Shown here piece after piece: positions 42,396-49,446 of a DNA stretch of 49,475 nt. A program made the translations under genes and the position numbers. The stretch's first letter is position 1. Every line of letters starts with the position of its first letter. The stretch covers positions 1 to 49,475 of the forward strand of contig NZ_JALJZY010000018.1 in the NCBI RefSeq assembly GCF_024171525.1, given 5' to 3'. The notes under the pieces were generated by a model. It ran no database searches, was not told the origin of the DNA, and worked only from the letters and a program-made list of their open reading frames with translations. Source of the stretch: Neisseriaceae bacterium HSC-16F19 (GTDB lineage Bacteria > Pseudomonadota > Gammaproteobacteria > Burkholderiales > Neisseriaceae).

Positions 42396-42901
42396 AAACC
42401 CGCTGCCCCTGCTGCGGTGCCGAAAACAGCTTGGACGCGCTGTTTGCCCATGAGGAGGCGCGACAGTCTTTATGGGCGGTGGCGCAAATCGGCGGGCCGA
42501 TGAGCACCGGTTTGGTGCGTTACCTCGGTCTGTTCCGGCCGGAAAAATCGGCGCTGTCGCAGGCACGCATGGCCACGCTGATGGCGGAGCTGCTGCCGAT
42601 GATGCAGGCCGGGCACATCCAACGCGACGGCAAAACCTATGCCGCTCCGCCCGCCGCTTGGGCCTATGCCTTTAGCGAGGTGTTGGCCGCCCGCGATACC
42701 GGACGGTTGAAAACCCCGCTCAAGTCCCACGGCTACCTGTTGGAAGTGATCAGCCAATGGCGGGGACAAGGCGGGACAGTGCCGGTGCCGACAACCGTGC
42801 CGATGGCGGATAGACCCGCTGCCGCACCGGCCAGCAAAACCGTGGGCGCGGTGGCGGCACTGGAAGAAATGATGGTGCAAATCCATGACCCGAGCACCTA
42901 A
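42392..42901 (+). CDS. phage protein with N-terminal CPCCG zinc knuckle
   Basis: 169 residues. CPCCGAENSLDALF is a Cys knuckle as in replication-type helpers; a helical region follows. Such proteins occur early in neisserial Mu-like prophages with unknown role. Overlaps both neighbours, so part of a tightly packed early operon. Confidence 0.6.
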   Translation: MKTRCPCCGAENSLDALFAHEEARQSLWAVAQIGGPMSTGLVRYLGLFRPEKSALSQARMATLMAELLPMMQAGHIQRDGKTYAAPPAAWAYAFSEVLAARDTGRLKTPLKSHGYLLEVISQWRGQGGTVPVPTTVPMADRPAAAPASKTVGAVAALEEMMVQIHDPST

Positions 42902-43298
42902 GCCCCTGCCCGCGTTTGTACAGCAAGAGGTGTTGCGCGGTTTGCAGAAGCTGGTGGCCTTGCGCCTGCAAGGTGCGCCACCCGAGGAAGGCATCAAGCT
43001 GACCGCTGCGGTGTGGTTGGAAGCCATGGCCGCCCTGCCGATCGACTGGGACAAACAGCAGGATGCCGGACGTATCACCGCCGCCTTTGCGCAGCTGGCC
43101 TTAGACGCCGAGCGTTGGCCACCGCCGAAAATGCTGATTGAGCGCCTGCCCAAGCGTCCGCCGCTGCCGCAATTGGCATACGACCGCACCCTCACCCCGG
43201 TAGAGCGGGCACGGGCGCAAGAGAATTTACAGAAAATCAAACAGTCCATTCAGGACATTGCACAGAAGAAAGGAGCCAGACATGGCCAAAAGCAGTAA
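42885..43298 (+). CDS. phage early protein, unknown
   Basis: 137 residues, helical, with the segment DAERWPPPKMLIERLPKRPP. The stop lies 17 bases inside the Gam gene. Position between replication-type genes and Gam is typical of Mu-like early regions. No function assigned. Confidence 0.6.
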   Translation: MTRAPKPLPAFVQQEVLRGLQKLVALRLQGAPPEEGIKLTAAVWLEAMAALPIDWDKQQDAGRITAAFAQLALDAERWPPPKMLIERLPKRPPLPQLAYDRTLTPVERARAQENLQKIKQSIQDIAQKKGARHGQKQ

Positions 43299-43821
43299 AA
43301 CCCGTGTGAAAACCACCGCCCTAGTGGTAGCCGCGCAAGACAAGGCCGAAGCGGCGGCGCATATCCGCCGTATCGGCGATCTGACCCGCGAGGTCAAACG
43401 TTTGTCGGCCGAGATGGGCGACAAGAAAGCCGAGCTCGAGCAGCAATACCGCGACCTCGCGGCACCGCACGAGGCGGAAATCCAAGCGCTGACCGCCAGC
43501 GTGCAGGCTTTTTGCGAAGCCAACCGTGGCGAATTGACGCAGCAAGGCAAGACCAAGACGGTGGATTTTGTCACCGGGCTGGTGAAATGGCGGGTGGCAC
43601 CGCCCAGCGTAAAGGTGACCGGGGTGGCGGCGGTATTGGGCTACCTGAAAGAGAAAACCGCTTTGGCGCGTTTTGTGCGTACCAAGGAGGAAATCAATAA
43701 AGACGCCATTCTCAATGAAGCGGAGCTGTTTGCCGAAGGCCAGGTGCCGGGCATCCGCATTGTGAGCGGAGTGGAAGATTTTGTGGTGGAGCCGACCGAT
43801 CCGGATTTGGCGGGGGTGTGA
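43282..43821 (+). CDS. gam: Mu Gam-like host nuclease inhibitor
   Basis: 179 residues. An N-terminal coiled-coil (EVKRLSAEMGDKKAELEQQY) and the block VKWRVAPPSVKVTG identify Phage_Mu_Gam. Gam is a Ku-like protein that binds DNA ends and shields them from exonuclease. Start 43282 has AAAGGAG upstream; the earlier ATG at 43258 adds only weak sequence. Confidence 0.88.
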   Translation: MAKSSKTRVKTTALVVAAQDKAEAAAHIRRIGDLTREVKRLSAEMGDKKAELEQQYRDLAAPHEAEIQALTASVQAFCEANRGELTQQGKTKTVDFVTGLVKWRVAPPSVKVTGVAAVLGYLKEKTALARFVRTKEEINKDAILNEAELFAEGQVPGIRIVSGVEDFVVEPTDPDLAGV

Positions 43822-43872
43822 AGCGATATGCGCGGGCGGCGCTTCCGCCCATTTTAAACAGGAGTTAAAAAC

Positions 43873-44145
43873 ATGAATAAAACCGAACTGATCGAAAAAA
43901 TGGCCGCTTGGCCGGGCTTGGACAAGAAACAGGCAAAAACCGCGCTGGATGCGTTGGAAGCCGTAGTTACCGATGCCTTGGCCAAGGGCGAAGACGTGGC
44001 CCTGGTGGGCTTCGGCACCTTCTCGGTGGCCGAGCGTGCGGAACGCCAAGGCCGCAATCCGGCCACGGGCGAGAGCATCACCATTGCCGCCGGACGCACG
44101 GTGAAATTTAAGGCCGGTAAGACCTTGAAAGACGCGGTGCGCTAA
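43873..44145 (+). CDS. HU-family DNA-binding protein (phage-encoded)
   Basis: 90 residues. MNKTELIEKMA and the signature VALVGFGTFSVAERAERQGRNPATG are typical of HU/IHF. Mu transposition requires HU and IHF, normally from the host; here the prophage supplies its own paralogue. AACAGGAG lies before the start. Confidence 0.93.
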   Translation: MNKTELIEKMAAWPGLDKKQAKTALDALEAVVTDALAKGEDVALVGFGTFSVAERAERQGRNPATGESITIAAGRTVKFKAGKTLKDAVR

Positions 44146-44153
44146 GCGCTGCC

Positions 44154-44212
44154 GTAGGTCGGCTCTCCGAGCCGACGTGTCCGATTAAAGTCGGCTCGGA
44201 GAGCCGACCTAC
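44154..44212. repeat. 23-bp perfect hairpin repeat, copy 2
   Basis: Stem identical to that at 32141-32201 (arms 44154-44176 and 44190-44212), with a 13-base loop of different sequence. It lies just after the phage HU gene. Confidence 0.88.
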
Positions 44213-44395
44213 CCGATGGCCAATTTACACATGGTGTAAAAGTGTCATTTCCACAAAAACGCAAATCCGAGCGGGTTGTATTCCAGCCCGCTCCCGTTTG
44301 CGCTTTACTGGCAAAAAAATACCACCGCACGGGATGCATGCGGCGGCCTCTAACTACAAATTGGACAAGCATTATTTTAACACGGGGGCGCCACA

Positions 44396-44812
44396 ATGCG
44401 ACAACAGAAACAGAATTTAAACGGCCTCAAGGCCAAAATCCATATCGGCAAGGCGCAGCTGGGCTTGGACGACGAGACCTACCGCGCTTTGCTGAAGCGG
44501 GAAACGGGCAAAGACTCGTGCGCCCAAATGAATATGCGCGAGCTGGAACAAGTGCTGGCGGCCATGCAGCGCCAAGGCTTTGCCGCGCAGGTGCGCACAC
44601 CGCCGCCGGGACGCGACAGCATCCAAGCCATGCTGCGCAAGGTGAATGCCCTGCTCTTGGACAATGATTTGCCGTGGAACTACGCCCATGCCATGGCCAA
44701 GCGTATGTTTGGGGTGGACCGGGTGCAGTGGCTGAACGACAGCGATTTGCACAAGCTGGTGGCGGCCTTGCAAATCTACGCCCGACGCAAAAAGGAGGCG
44801 GACCATGTTTGA
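44396..44812 (+). CDS. Mu gp16-like regulator (DUF1018)
   Basis: 138 residues. LKAKIHIGKAQLGLDDETYRALL and MNMRELEQVLAAMQ, then YAHAMAKRMFGVDRVQWL, is the DUF1018 (phage regulatory gp16) family. It precedes Mor in Mu-type genomes. Stop overlaps the Mor start by 8 bases. Confidence 0.88.
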   Translation: MRQQKQNLNGLKAKIHIGKAQLGLDDETYRALLKRETGKDSCAQMNMRELEQVLAAMQRQGFAAQVRTPPPGRDSIQAMLRKVNALLLDNDLPWNYAHAMAKRMFGVDRVQWLNDSDLHKLVAALQIYARRKKEADHV

Positions 44813-45269
44813 GGAATACGACGAGCAGGATTTTGAAGGGGTGCGCCACCTGCTGCCGGAAAGTGTGATGGCGATGGTGACGCTGGTGGGTGCGGAAGCA
44901 GTGTTGGCGCTTTTGAAAGCCTATGGCGGCACTACGTTTCCGGTCTCGCGCAATGTGAAAAAGGCAGGACAAGCCACTCACGCGGCACTGGCAGAGGTGG
45001 TGGGCGAAGCAGCGGCAGACAAGCTGTGCGAGGCTTTCGGCCACCAACAGCGGCTGTGGATGCCCAAGTGCGACCGTGCGGTGCGGGAGTTGCGCCACCG
45101 CAAAATCCGCCGCCAGTTTGACGAGCTGACGCAAAAAGACGGCATGACGGCTTTTTGGGCGGTGCAGAATCTGGCCGGTGCCCACCACCTGACCGACCGC
45201 ACCATCTGGGATATTCTGAAACAGACGGACAAAACGGCGGTGGCCGATGTGCAGGACAGTTTGTTTTGA
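44805..45269 (+). CDS. mor: Mor-type middle-operon activator
   Basis: 154 residues. The C-terminal part (DRAVRELRHRKIRRQFDELTQKDG) has the Mor/C helix-turn-helix with the GGTTFPV block mid-protein. Mor activates the middle promoter, whose product C turns on late genes. Followed by a DUS-like sequence and a terminator, so it likely ends the early operon. Confidence 0.87.
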   Translation: MFEEYDEQDFEGVRHLLPESVMAMVTLVGAEAVLALLKAYGGTTFPVSRNVKKAGQATHAALAEVVGEAAADKLCEAFGHQQRLWMPKCDRAVRELRHRKIRRQFDELTQKDGMTAFWAVQNLAGAHHLTDRTIWDILKQTDKTAVADVQDSLF

Positions 45270-45276
45270 GGCCCGC

Positions 45277-45288
45277 AGGCTACCTGAA
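45277..45288 (+). repeat. Eikenella-type uptake sequence AGGCTACCTGAA
   Basis: Second exact copy in the prophage; see 41875-41886. It lies eight bases after the mor stop codon. Confidence 0.7.
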
Positions 45289-45310
45289 AGCGTTAAATTG
45301 CGTTAATATC

Positions 45311-45340
45311 AAACCCCGCCGTTGTGGCGGGGTTTGGTAT
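45311..45340 (+). terminator. terminator after mor
   Basis: AAACCCCGCC (45311-45320), loop GTTGT, GGCGGGGTTT (45326-45335), then a T-rich tail. Separates the early operon from the cargo gene. Confidence 0.88.
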
Positions 45341-45356
45341 TTTTTGGGCTGACGGC

Positions 45357-46013
45357 ATGACTTGGTTTATCCTTATTTTTGTGTTTTTCGGTGTGATTGT
45401 ACTTTTTCAGGAGCTGCGCAAACGTCACTTGGAAGGTAAGGCGGTTATTGGGCGCAAAAGGCAACGCCTAGCTGCTGATACGGCTATTGCGAATCAGCCG
45501 GAACCTACCGGGCAGGCCGACACTGATACGTCCATCGTTGATTGGGACAGTTTCATTGACCGAAAAATAGAACTGATCGGCGAGGCAAAAAAATGGTTGG
45601 CTATACTGAATCAACACCGCAATGAGAGGGGGATGTTATCGCCCGAGGACCGTGACTTGGAAATTTTATATGAATCAGTGGTTATTGTTCTCAACAGTAA
45701 ATCGGCAGGTACCATGGAATCCCGAATAAAGCTGATTGACAAAAAAGCCGGCCTGTTGCTTGTCTATCACGATAACGGAGAAATAATGGCCGATGAGATG
45801 ATGCGGATTTTATGTACTCATTACTATGCGGTACAAGCTGATCACCTGATTCAAAAATATACCGGTTACAAAACTGAAAAAGCCCGTCAAAATGCACTGA
45901 ACAAGATTGAGCTGTTACTGGAACAATCGCTGGCGGACCCACAACCCCATCATCTTGCCCTAAGTTCGTATCTGACAACCCGTGTCGGTGCCCATGGCAG
46001 TGATACGCCTTAA
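45357..46013 (+). CDS. phage cargo protein, unknown, with N-terminal membrane anchor
   Basis: 218 residues. One membrane segment (about 3-20) then a long soluble domain, acidic and helical (WDSFIDRKIELIGEAKKWLAIL; HYYAVQADHLIQKYTGYKTEK). Base composition is clearly more AT-rich than surrounding phage genes. It lies between the mor terminator and the lysis genes, flanked by terminators on both sides: the usual signature of a moron, an accessory gene with its own expression. No family recognised. Confidence 0.7.
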   Translation: MTWFILIFVFFGVIVLFQELRKRHLEGKAVIGRKRQRLAADTAIANQPEPTGQADTDTSIVDWDSFIDRKIELIGEAKKWLAILNQHRNERGMLSPEDRDLEILYESVVIVLNSKSAGTMESRIKLIDKKAGLLLVYHDNGEIMADEMMRILCTHYYAVQADHLIQKYTGYKTEKARQNALNKIELLLEQSLADPQPHHLALSSYLTTRVGAHGSDTP

Positions 46014-46223
46014 AAAATACTTGCACTGCCTTTTGCATCGAACCGCCCCGATCTGAAAAAACTGCCGCACTATCAGGCGCCGGGTTTGAACCAGGCCGAA
46101 ATCGCCCGCCTCTTGGGTCTGGCGCCCTCCAATGTGCGCGAGCGCCTGAAAAAGCTGGCCGCCTTGGGCATGGCCTCTGAAGCCGTTCAAACCGTTTTAA
46201 ACACGCTTTTACAGCACACTTAA
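46014..46223 (+). pseudogene. remnant of a helix-turn-helix protein
   Basis: An open frame of about 68 codons follows the stop of the cargo gene in the same frame, without a good start (in-frame TTG at 46086 and ATG at 46170 only). It reads LNQAEIARLLGLAPSNVRERLKKLAALG, a clear helix-turn-helix, and ends at a stop before a terminator. It looks like the C-terminal end of a truncated regulator. Alternatively it is a short gene starting at the TTG. Confidence 0.45.
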
Positions 46224-46250
46224 TCCCAGTTTAAACACTGGGATTTTTTT
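46222..46250 (+). terminator. terminator directly abutting the endolysin start
   Basis: AATCCCAGT (46222-46230), six-base loop, ACTGGGATT (46237-46245), T tail to 46250; the endolysin ATG is at 46251. The only Shine-Dalgarno-like bases (GGGA) are inside the 3' arm. Confidence 0.8.
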
Positions 46251-46763
46251 ATGGCTCAAACAAAAGAGTTGCCGTGGGTGGCGGAAGCACGCCGCCATAT
46301 CGGTTTGGCGGAGGTGCCGGGCAAGCAGCACAATCCGGTGATTGTGCAATGGCTGATGGCGCTGAAGGCGTGGTGGCGTGACGATGAAACGCCGTGGTGC
46401 GGCACTTTTGTGGCGCATTGCTGCCGGGTGGCGGGGCGTACGGTGCCGCAGCATTGGTATCGAGCGCTGGCGTGGACGGACGCGGGTATGCGTTTGAGCA
46501 AACCGGCTTACGGCTGTGTGGTGGTATTCGGACGCAAAGGCGGCGGCCATGTGGGTTTTGTGGTGGGCCAGACCGAGAGCGGCGATTTGCTGGTTTTGGG
46601 CGGCAACCAGGGCAATCAGGTTTCGGTGGCGCGTTTTCCGCGTGCGCGGGCGCTGGCCTATGTGTGGCCGGGTGTGGCGGGACGCCGTGCGGTGCCGGAC
46701 CAGCGCCGTTATGCGCTGCCGGTATTGAAGCATACGGGCGGTTACAGCCGCAACGAGGCTTGA
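46251..46763 (+). CDS. phage endolysin, CHAP/NlpC-like (TIGR02594 type)
   Basis: 170 residues. WCGTFVAHCC with C50, and GGHVGFVVG with H100, fit the TIGR02594 family of cysteine-histidine-dependent phage lysins that cut peptidoglycan. No signal peptide, so it needs the holin that follows. It begins at ATG 46251 immediately after a terminator tail. Confidence 0.85.
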   Translation: MAQTKELPWVAEARRHIGLAEVPGKQHNPVIVQWLMALKAWWRDDETPWCGTFVAHCCRVAGRTVPQHWYRALAWTDAGMRLSKPAYGCVVVFGRKGGGHVGFVVGQTESGDLLVLGGNQGNQVSVARFPRARALAYVWPGVAGRRAVPDQRRYALPVLKHTGGYSRNEA

Positions 46764-46766
46764 GCG

Positions 46767-47018
46767 GTGCGGGTGCTGATGCACTGGCTGGCCGGTTTGC
46801 TGGGCAACCCGCAAACCGGTCAGGCGAGCCATACCAAGCTGTGGGCCAATGTGGCCGCGGCGGCGATGACCTATAAATTTGTGACGCAGGCCGATGCGCC
46901 GGAGTGGTTGTGGTGGGCTTATGGGGCGATGGTGGGCGGCTATGCGCTGATCAAGCGCGGTATTGCGGCTGTGCCGCAGTTGGCGGAAATCCGCCGGGAG
47001 CACAAACATGAGGAATAA
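46767..47018 (+). CDS. holin-like phage membrane protein
   Basis: 83 residues with a GTG start three bases after the endolysin stop. Two hydrophobic stretches (about 22-37 and 46-66; LWWAYGAMVGGYALIKRGIA) and a charged tail. Resembles the small DUF2644-like proteins of Mu-like phages. Placed between endolysin and Rz, a role in lysis is expected. Confidence 0.7.
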   Translation: MRVLMHWLAGLLGNPQTGQASHTKLWANVAAAAMTYKFVTQADAPEWLWWAYGAMVGGYALIKRGIAAVPQLAEIRREHKHEE

Positions 47019-47412
47019 GGCAATGGTGTGGGTGTGGCGTTTGTGGCCGTTGTGGCTGGCGTTGGTGGTGGGCTTGGGTGCTTACCGTGCCGGATACCGC
47101 CAAGCCGATACGGCGGCACGTTTGGCGGCTGCCACCCAACAGGCGGCATGGCAGGCACAGCGTTTGGCGGCGGAGGAAGCCTATGCCGCCAAGCTGGCCG
47201 AGGCCGCGGCGGAAAAGCAGCGCTGGTATGACTTTGCCCAAGTGCAAAGCAGCAAGCTGGCGGAAACCACGCGCCGTTTGGATGCACAGGCGGCGCAGAT
47301 TAAAAAGGAGATTGCGGATGCGGTACACGGTGATGCTCAAAACGGCGGTGATTGCCGCCCTGGCTTGGGGCCTGACAGCCTGCACCTCTACCAGCGCGCA
47401 CTCGGCTATTGA
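47008..47412 (+). CDS. Rz-like inner-membrane spanin
   Basis: 134 residues. One N-terminal membrane helix (VWRLWPLWLALVVGLGAYRAG) then a long coiled-coil periplasmic domain rich in Ala and Lys/Glu. This is the i-spanin layout. Its last 95 bases overlap, in another frame, the lipoprotein gene at 47318. Confidence 0.75.
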   Translation: MRNKAMVWVWRLWPLWLALVVGLGAYRAGYRQADTAARLAAATQQAAWQAQRLAAEEAYAAKLAEAAAEKQRWYDFAQVQSSKLAETTRRLDAQAAQIKKEIADAVHGDAQNGGDCRPGLGPDSLHLYQRALGY

Positions 47413-47620
47413 AGCACCGGTGCATACGGTGGCCATGCCGACGCTGCCGCCGGTACCGGGCGGATTGCTGCTGACGCATACGCGTCCGGCACCGCCGCTT
47501 TCAGGCAGCCCGAGGAATTTGCTCGAGCATGCGGCGGCCTACGGGGCTTATGTGGGCCGCTTGGAAGCGCAAACGCAGGGTTGGCGCGATTGGTACCAAG
47601 GGGCGGCGGGGCATGAGTAG
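47318..47620 (+). CDS. Rz1-like outer-membrane spanin lipoprotein
   Basis: 100 residues. Signal with lipobox LTAC (Cys near residue 22), followed by a Pro-rich chain (LPPVPGG, RPAPPLS). It starts inside the Rz gene in a different frame behind an AAAAGGAG site, the classical Rz/Rz1 overlap. The pair fuses inner and outer membranes at the end of lysis. Confidence 0.75.
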   Translation: MRYTVMLKTAVIAALAWGLTACTSTSAHSAIEAPVHTVAMPTLPPVPGGLLLTHTRPAPPLSGSPRNLLEHAAAYGAYVGRLEAQTQGWRDWYQGAAGHE

Positions 47621-47972
47621 CCTGTGTTACCGCGAGTTGGTGCAAAGACGTTTGGCCGTGTGGCAGACGGGTGTGGAACTTAAATTGGCGCGTGCCCGCG
47701 AACAGGAAGGCTTGGTCTTGGCGGTGGCACGCTGTTTGTCGGCCACGGCCTGGCCTTACCGGCTGGTGTTGGACGAGGATATGGGTGCGGTGTTTGTGGT
47801 GGCTTCCGGCAAGGAGGCACGGACACAGCAATGCGCGGCTTTGCGGCAGGCCTTGGCGGCGCGGTTTGCGGTGGATGAAACCGGACCACGTTGGTGTTTG
47901 CGTGTGGAAGGCCGCGACGGTGCGGGCCGGTCCTGCCGGGTGTTGCTGGAGGAAGACGGACATGGATTTTGA
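47613..47972 (+). CDS. phage protein, unknown
   Basis: 119 residues, small alpha/beta protein (ELKLARAREQEGLVLAVARCL, YRLVLDEDMGAVFVVASG). Overlaps Rz1 by 8 bases and the next gene by 11. No family recalled; position suggests a late-lysis or packaging accessory. Confidence 0.6.
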   Translation: MSSLCYRELVQRRLAVWQTGVELKLARAREQEGLVLAVARCLSATAWPYRLVLDEDMGAVFVVASGKEARTQQCAALRQALAARFAVDETGPRWCLRVEGRDGAGRSCRVLLEEDGHGF

Positions 47973-48216
47973 ATTCGGCTTTAAAACGCTGTGGGGTGTG
48001 GCCGCGGCGGCGTTTTGGTTTTGGGTGAACGGTTTGAGCGGACGCCTGAAAGATGCGGACCGGCGTTGCGACGATTTGCAGCGGGAGTTGTACCAGGTGA
48101 AGCTGGACTATAAAACCAAGGCGGAGGCACATTCGGACCGGGAAAATATCGGCCGGGCGCTGGAACGCATTGAAGAGAAGATCGACAAACTGGCTGAGAG
48201 AAAGGCAGACAAGTAA
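47962..48216 (+). CDS. DUF2730-like phage membrane protein
   Basis: 84 residues. N-terminal membrane segment (TLWGVAAAAFWFWVNG) followed by a coiled-coil (RRCDDLQRELYQVKLDYKTKAEA). The DUF2730 family has this layout and this place in Mu-like phages. Confidence 0.7.
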   Translation: MDFEFGFKTLWGVAAAAFWFWVNGLSGRLKDADRRCDDLQRELYQVKLDYKTKAEAHSDRENIGRALERIEEKIDKLAERKADK

Positions 48217-48429
48217 ATGCAGAAAGATCCGATTTTGGAAGCGCTGGCGCGCATTGAGGCCAAGCAGGACGAGGCTTTGCACAACCAGCAGCGCATGGAT
48301 GCGCAATTGCAGGAAATCCATGCGGACTGCCGCCGCACGGCGATTATGGCGGGGGCGGCCAGCGGCGGGGTGATGGGCGGTATTGTCACCACCGGCGTGC
48401 TGCTGATCCGGGCCAAGCTGGGACTGTGA
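48217..48429 (+). CDS. small phage membrane protein
   Basis: 70 residues, coiled-coil N-terminal half (EALARIEAKQDEALHNQQRM) and a C-terminal Gly-rich membrane segment (AGAASGGVMGGIVTTGVLLI). It begins the base after the previous stop. Inverted topology relative to its neighbour; both together might form a membrane complex. Confidence 0.6.
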   Translation: MQKDPILEALARIEAKQDEALHNQQRMDAQLQEIHADCRRTAIMAGAASGGVMGGIVTTGVLLIRAKLGL

Positions 48430-48430
48430 T

Positions 48431-48931
48431 ATGGCACACCCGCAAGAGACGCGCGACAAGCTGCGGCAGCTGTATGTGGGCGGCGGCCAGACGCTGGAAA
48501 CGGCGGCTTTGATGTGCGGCATTACCCAAGGTACGGCGCGGCGTTGGCGCGAGCAGGCCAAGGCGCGCGGCGACGACTGGGACAAGCTGCGGGCAGCCTA
48601 TACCTTGGCGGGCGGCAGTATTGAAGAGCTGGGCCGGGCGATGATGGCGGGCTTTTTGCAGCAATACAACCATACCATGGAGTTGTTGCAGGCGGATGCG
48701 GATTTGGCGCCTTTGGAAAAGGTGAAGCTCTTGTCCAGCCTGGCCGATGCGTTTAACAAGACGGTGGCGGCCAATGCCAAGATCCTGCCGGAAACGAGCT
48801 CGCTGGCCACGGCTTTGCAGGTTTTGGAGATGCTGGCAGCTTTTGTGGCGGAACGCCACCCCAAACATTTGGTCGTGCTGGCCGATGTGCTGGAGCCGTT
48901 TGGGGCGGAGGTGGAGAAGCGGTTTGGTTAA
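48431..48931 (+). CDS. DUF1804 phage protein, putative small terminase
   Basis: 166 residues. N-terminal helix-turn-helix (QTLETAALMCGITQGTARRWREQ) and a helical body, as in DUF1804 (Mu gp27-like). Together with the following gene it would recognise and package phage DNA headful from the left end. Confidence 0.82.
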   Translation: MAHPQETRDKLRQLYVGGGQTLETAALMCGITQGTARRWREQAKARGDDWDKLRAAYTLAGGSIEELGRAMMAGFLQQYNHTMELLQADADLAPLEKVKLLSSLADAFNKTVAANAKILPETSSLATALQVLEMLAAFVAERHPKHLVVLADVLEPFGAEVEKRFG

Positions 48932-49021
48932 TTACCAATCCAAGCCGGTACCGCCCCAAGGTGGCCGATTATCAATTTGCCGCCGTCGGCAAATTGATGG
49001 ACAGTTTCAACACGTGATCCG

Positions 49022-49384
49022 ATGAAAAATAAAGATTTTTTTAAGAGATTAACCGCTTTGTCTGACCAGCTGCGGCGCACCATCGAAGCGGAGGTGGCGG
49101 GTTTCGACCCGGCTCCGGCGGCAGTGGCGGCACGGCGTGCCAAGGTGCTGGACGCGGCCGGCGGTTACGAATATTTCGTGCATACCTATTTCCCGCATTA
49201 TGTACGGGCACCGGAGCAGTCGCAACTGCACCGCTATTTGTTCCACAGGCTGCCTGAAATGCTGCGCTCGGACAAGGGCGAGCCGGATGCCATCGGTGCG
49301 CCGCGTGGCGAGGGCAAATCCACCTTGGTGACGCAGTTGTTCAGCCTGTGGTGCATCGTGACCGGGCGCAAGCATTACATTGAG
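49022..49384 (+). pseudogene. large terminase subunit, interrupted by an IS
   Basis: N-terminal about 120 residues of the Mu gp28-like large terminase: YEYFVHTYFPHYVRAPEQS, HRYLFHRLPEMLR, and the Walker A-like GAPRGEGKSTLVTQ. The reading frame meets the insertion sequence at 49382, so the rest of ATPase and nuclease domains are not contiguous. A DUS is embedded in the coding sequence (49247-49258). Confidence 0.85.
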
Positions 49385-49405
49385 ACCTTTGCAAAACCTC
49401 CCAAA

Positions 49406-49445
49406 ATCCCCTAAATTCTCCCTGAACCGAATTTAGGGGATTTTT
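49406..49445 (+). terminator. hairpin inside the IS left end
   Basis: ATCCCCTAAATT (49406-49417) pairs with AATTTAGGGGAT (49430-49441), then TTTT. Insertion sequences often carry such a structure to block read-through into the transposase gene. Confidence 0.75.
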
Positions 49446-49446
49446 C

